The notes beneath the pieces were generated by a model. The model saw only the letters and a program-made list of their open reading frames with translations, was not told where the DNA came from and ran no database searches. Shown here in pieces: positions 59,727 through 64,000 of a stretch of 64,000 nucleotides of DNA. How positions within the stretch are numbered: position 1 is the stretch's first letter; each line of letters opens with the position of its first letter. Both the position numbers and the translations under genes were made by a program. The stretch is from assembly GCA_026936325.1 (NCBI GenBank), contig JAPTHN010000001.1, positions 77,383,380 through 77,447,379 of the forward strand. The letters run 5' to 3'. The stretch comes from Platynereis dumerilii. Lineage: Eukaryota > Annelida > Polychaeta > Phyllodocida > Nereididae.

Positions 59727-62263
59727 TTAAGAATTTACCTATGGTAAATTCTATTTGTTTTTGCTATTCTTATTATTATTATTCTTATTCTTCTTTTTTT
59801 TTCAAAATGGTCCTATGGCGATGAAAGTTGGTCAGAAGGTTAATCAGTCATTCAGTATTGTGAAAGTGGGTCATTTGATGTCATTTTCACAGTTGTCTTT
59901 TTCACAGAGGCGTTCAAAGTCGAAAATTTGTAAACTTAAAGGTTGAATAACTGAAAAAGTTGTTGAGATAATGAGTCAAGAGTCAAAATCGTGTGATAAA
60001 AAGTTGTTGTCTACGTATTGGTACAAGTGATATGAGAGTTGGTCCAACGGGTAAAGGGCTAGAGCAGAATGAGCAGTTTTTGGTCTGTCACAGAGATCTC
60101 AAGTTAGGTAATAGATGGAATCATGGTGATTGTGACAAAAGTTGGACAGTATCTGGGGCCAGTGCATTGTGCAATATGGTTTGGATTTGTACACTACTTT
60201 TTGAAATATGGCAATTTTTCAAAATCAAGGGTTCAAAATTTAGGTGGAATTGTAAAATCTCCTTGAAGCAGTAGTCTGAGGTAATCAAAATGTATAATGA
60301 ACTACCCTTAATTTTACCCAAAAAGACTATTTTGACCAAAAAATTGGACAAAAAGATGATATTTGAAGGTGATATGAGCCATTAAAGTTTAAAAAGTACA
60401 ATTTTCCAAAAATTCTGAAAATTATGTTATTTTCAACCAATCAAATGGAAAGTCTGGTGTTTACTACTCAAAAACATGGTTATCAAAAGCCCCCTATGAC
60501 AATTGTCTCATATCCTCAACTTAATTTGTAAAAAATTGTGAAAAATGGTACTTCGCAACTTACATGACATTTTGCAAAAATCATTTAATTTGAGTGGGAA
60601 ATATCACTTCTACAGCTTTCTGTAAATTAAATGACCCCCCAATACCACATACTGCAATCACATGAGCACATTCATTTTCACCTGTGACAATTTCCGCAAG
60701 GTCAAATTTGAGGTCAAACATGAAGTGAAAATTGATCATCTTGGCAGATGATTATTTTTACCTAGAAAGAAATATTTCAATTTTCTTGATTTTAAAGGAA
60801 GATGTAGACCAAATACTTGCATTAAGTTGTGGCAAATGACAAGTCTGTAGCTACAGCCATCTCTGAGAAGTGAGGGTCAAAAGGTCAAAAAAATGACAAA
60901 ATGGTCAGCAAAAAATTCATTTTCACATGATGCAGGTGTGACAGGTTCACACTGTAAGACATTGTGGCCGCATAAATTAGCATACATTAGCCATATATGG
61001 AGTGCTCCTCTGGCCAGTTCAGGTGAGTGCTGGTTACAAGGGCAGGCCTACTGATTGGAACAGTAGTCTGCTGTCATGCTGTTTGGAGTCAGGACTGTCA
61101 GTCAGGACTGTCAGTCAGGCCTGTCAGTCAGGACTGTCAGTCAGGCCTGTCAGTCAGGACTGTCAGTCAGGACTGTCAGTCAGGACTGTCAGTCAGGACT
61201 GTCAGTCAGGACTCGGAGTCAGGACTGTCAGTCAGGACTGTCAGTCAGGACTGTCAGTCAGGACTGTCAGTCAGGACTGTCAGTCAGGACTGTCAGTCAG
61301 GACTGTCAGTCAGGACTGTCAGTCAGGACTGTCAGTCAGGACTGTCAGTCAGGACTCGGAGTCAGGACTGTCAGTCAGGACTGTCAGTCAGGACTGTCAG
61401 TCAGGACTGTCAGTCAGGACTGTCAGTCAGGACTGTCAGTCAGGACTGTCAGTCAGGACTATCAGTCAGGACTGTCAGTCAGGACTGTCAGTCAGGACTG
61501 TCAGTCAGGACTGTCAGTCAGGACTATCAGTCAGGACTGTCAGTCAGGACTGTCAGTCAGGACTGTCAGTCAGGACTGTCAGTCAGGTCTGTCAGTCAGG
61601 TCTGTCAGTCAGGACTGTCAGTCAGGACTGTCAGTCAGGACTGTCAGTCAGGACTGTCAGTCAGACTGTCCGTCAGTCAGCCTGTCCGTCAGTCAGACTG
61701 TCCGTCAGTCAGACTGTCAGTCAGGACTGTCAGTCAGGACTCTGAGTCAGGACTCTGAGTCAGGACTCTGAGTCAGGACTCTGAGTCAGGACTCTGAGTC
61801 AGGACTCTGAGTCAGGACTCTGAGTCAGGCCTCTGAGTCAGGACTCTGAGTCAGGACTCTGAGTCAGGACTCTGAGTCAGGACTCTGAGTCAGGACTCTG
61901 AGTCAGGACTCTGAGTCAGGACTCTGAGTCAGGACTCTGAGTCAGGACTCTGAGTCAGAAGGATTTAGCATCAGTAGTGTTGAAGTCACAAGTCAGAGCC
62001 AGGAGCCTGAGTCAGTCATCAGACAAAAGAGTCTGCGACAGGAGTGAGAGTCAGTAGTCTGAATCGGTGATCTGATCAGGATTCAGAGTTGGAGTCGGAG
62101 TCAGAGTCGCAGTCATGGTGAGGAAACAGAGTCAGAATGTGTTTGTCAGTCTGTCAGCTTCATCCATCTGTCAATTTGTCTGTCCATTTATAGGCCAAGT
62201 TAAGTTGAAAGTAAAGGTAAATTCTTTGTAATTGTCCGTGATGACAATTACCGTGTTCTCTAG
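59727..62263 (+). mobile_element. Family E Helentron-like unit, complete
   Basis: Head at 59730-59752, TTA/TTC tract, 5' block (to about 61080), minisatellite, 3' block, GGTAAATTCTTT, stem-loop and CTAG at 62260-62263. No coding sequence. Confidence 0.8.
61085..61955 (+). repeat. 13-bp minisatellite, GACTGTCAGTCAG then GACTCTGAGTCAG
   Basis: About 50 nearly perfect GGACTGTCAGTCA units (to about 61740) switch to about 16 GGACTCTGAGTCA units. The three overlapping plus-strand open frames of 231-247 codons arise because 13 is not a multiple of three, so every frame reads the same repeating peptide. They are not genes. Confidence 0.95.
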
Positions 62264-64000
62264 TTATTATTATTTTTCCAGACAAAAATTTCTTCAAAAA
62301 AATCTCAAAAAAATCACATATGGAGTTTTACATGACCATATTACACTGTAAAAATCGGAATGACCTTGACCTATTTTTCAAGGTCACAGGTCACTTCAAA
62401 GTCAGTTTTTTCATTTACTTTAAGTAATCATATCTCACAAAATTACATGCAAATTTCATTTTCCATCTAGATTACATGTCTCACATATAAATTACATAAT
62501 CTGACCCAATTTCAAGAAACTAGGTCAAGGTCACTATTGTACAGGTGCCATTTCACTCTCAGAGGTTTGCGCACGGGAAGTCAGAATCCGCAAGTCATAG
62601 AGTTACATGCATGACACCAAAAGTTGCCCGAATGACATACGCATTGCAGTGACTCACTTTTGTGATGATCCCATGCTTAGTTTTTGAGTTACGTAATTTT
62701 AAAGATTGACCGCGTCGTCAAAACAGGTGACCTTGGGTATCTCACCTTGAAATATCGATTTTAGGCCATAACAATGTATAGTGAACCCCCCCAAAGATAC
62801 CCCTAAAACCCCCATATCCACCTTCAAATTTGACCTTGACCTCATTTTTCAAGGTCATTTGGCTCTTCAAAGTGTGAAAAGTGCTTATTTTCAAAAATTC
62901 TGAAAACTATGTCTTTTTCATGATATCACTTTGATTTTTTTTCTCTAGACAGACAAAAATATGCAGATTCATAATATGCAATCCAAAGACCTCTAACGTT
63001 TTACCTTAATTTTCTACAAAATTCCAAATATCGCAAACCGGACAATGTTGAAAAATGACAAATTATCGTCTTTTTGACATGGAAATATCGATCCGAGAGA
63101 GTGACAATAATTAATTGATCCCCCCATTTTCACATGTTGATTCTGAAAATCATATTGGTTTTGACCTAGAAAATGATTTTCAAGGTCAAATTCAAGGTCA
63201 AATTCAAGGTCAAATATGACGAAAAATTGTACGTTTTTGACATGTGATTTTTTTCCCAGACAAGGAATCAAGATATTGTTACAAAAATGCCAGACATACT
63301 TGCTACAATAGCCTAGAGGCATCATGTAAATTTTCAAGGTCCTCGGACTGACCTACGTCACCCCGTAAAGGTCATAACGTCAAAAAATGAAGGAAAAATT
63401 TACGATATTTTTTCACATTTCTCAATTATAGCGTTATTTCAATCGGCTGTAGCTCCGGTCCTAATTCAGTTACAGAGAATCTGAAAATAGATTTGGAAAG
63501 CCCAAGTTCTCCTCTAGTATCCATATATTGAACATTTTGTCATAGCTCTGACAGTTTAAAAGATCGCCGGACCCTCAAAATTTCATGTTTTTTGTCATAT
63601 TTTCACAATATATCAATTTTTTGACAGGGAAAGAATCATTCTTTTGTGATGAACCTTTCTAGACATATTTCTAACTTCTATTTACATAATCCTGCCAAGT
63701 TATATATATCTCCATTCAACCGTTTCGATTCTAGAGTGATTTCAAGTTAAAACTTCATATTTTCAGGAATATCTTAAAGGCCATATTTCTGAGTTGTACC
63801 ATCATTTCAATCCGCTGTATCTCCGGTCCTATTTAAGTCAAAGAAAATCTGAAAACAGATTCGAAAAGCCCGCATTCACCTCTAGCTGGCATATTTGAAC
63901 ATTTTATGGTAGCTGTGACGGTTAAAAAGATCGCCGGACCCTGAAAAATTCATGTTTTTTGTCAAATTTTCACAATTTATCATCATTTTGACAAGGAAAT
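62264..64000 (+). mobile_element. Family C unit lacking its 5' head, cut by window end
   Basis: Begins TTATTATTATTTTTCC directly after CTAG, then ACAAAAATTTCTTC and the C body (AGGTCA clusters at 62361-62388 and 62834-62858, C-run 62786-62792). The 367-bp monomers start at about 63452 and 63821. It lacks the head carried by the C units at 1111 and 11924. It can be read as the body belonging to the C head at 19489. Confidence 0.75.

Noticed and set aside
61002-61771. Three overlapping plus-strand open frames of 231-247 codons (SQDCQSGLSVRTV-type peptides)
   Set aside because: They are the 13-bp minisatellite read in all three frames. Since 13 is 3n+1, each frame gives the same repeating peptide and no stop occurs. 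No domain or start context supports translation.
63014-63337. Minus-strand frame with FDLEFDLE repeats (also at 1922-2113)
   Set aside because: Arises from iterated AAGGTCAAATTC motifs; it is not maintained in all C copies and has no domain.

Overview
This window is animal nuclear DNA. The evidence is AT-rich intergenic sequence, GT-AG splice-like junctions, miniature DNA transposons and a full-length eukaryotic rolling-circle transposon gene. A marine invertebrate genome (a lancelet, echinoderm or mollusc, for example) fits this content, but nothing here identifies the species. I see no host protein-coding gene, tRNA, rRNA or CRISPR array.

Layout. Positions 1-19,434 hold head-to-tail repeat units of 2.3-3.6 kb from three families, here called B, C and D. 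Positions 19,612-23,922 and 48,930-62,263 hold a fourth family, E, which carries long 13-bp minisatellites. From 62,264 to the window end a C unit resumes. Every unit ends the same way: a short inverted copy of its own 5' head, then a hairpin, then 8-10 bp, then CTAG followed by TT. A terminal palindrome at the 5' end, a matching subterminal inverted repeat upstream of a 3' hairpin, a CTAG end next to TT, and a minisatellite core are together the signature of non-autonomous Helentrons (HINE-like members of the Helitron superfamily). Four families keep this plan with different sequences.

The island from about 23.9 to 48.9 kb is mostly single-copy. Its left part is a cluster of small DNA transposons and fold-back elements, several with terminal inverted repeats and target-site duplications. 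Its right part holds the one clear gene: an uninterrupted 2,563-codon reading frame (37,764-45,455) for a Helentron-type protein. In order it has an 18-residue repeat array, a Cys/His zinc module, a HUH/two-tyrosine Rep nuclease, a Pif1 helicase, an EEP (AP-endonuclease-like) domain and a C-terminal ubiquitin-specific protease (USP) domain with Cys, His and Asp in place. Splice-like junctions before and after it suggest a transcript with non-coding exons on both sides.

How the parts fit. The Rep-helicase gene is a plausible source of activity for the non-autonomous units, although its own termini could not be identified. The most striking structural signal is bracket-like nesting. Four 5' heads (D, C, E, E) stack at 19,436-19,638 without bodies between them, and units lacking a head appear further right in closing order (E at 56,428, C at 62,264). 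This is what serial insertion into the TTA tract just inside each head would produce. It implies that about 43 kb, gene included, sits inside one older C element.
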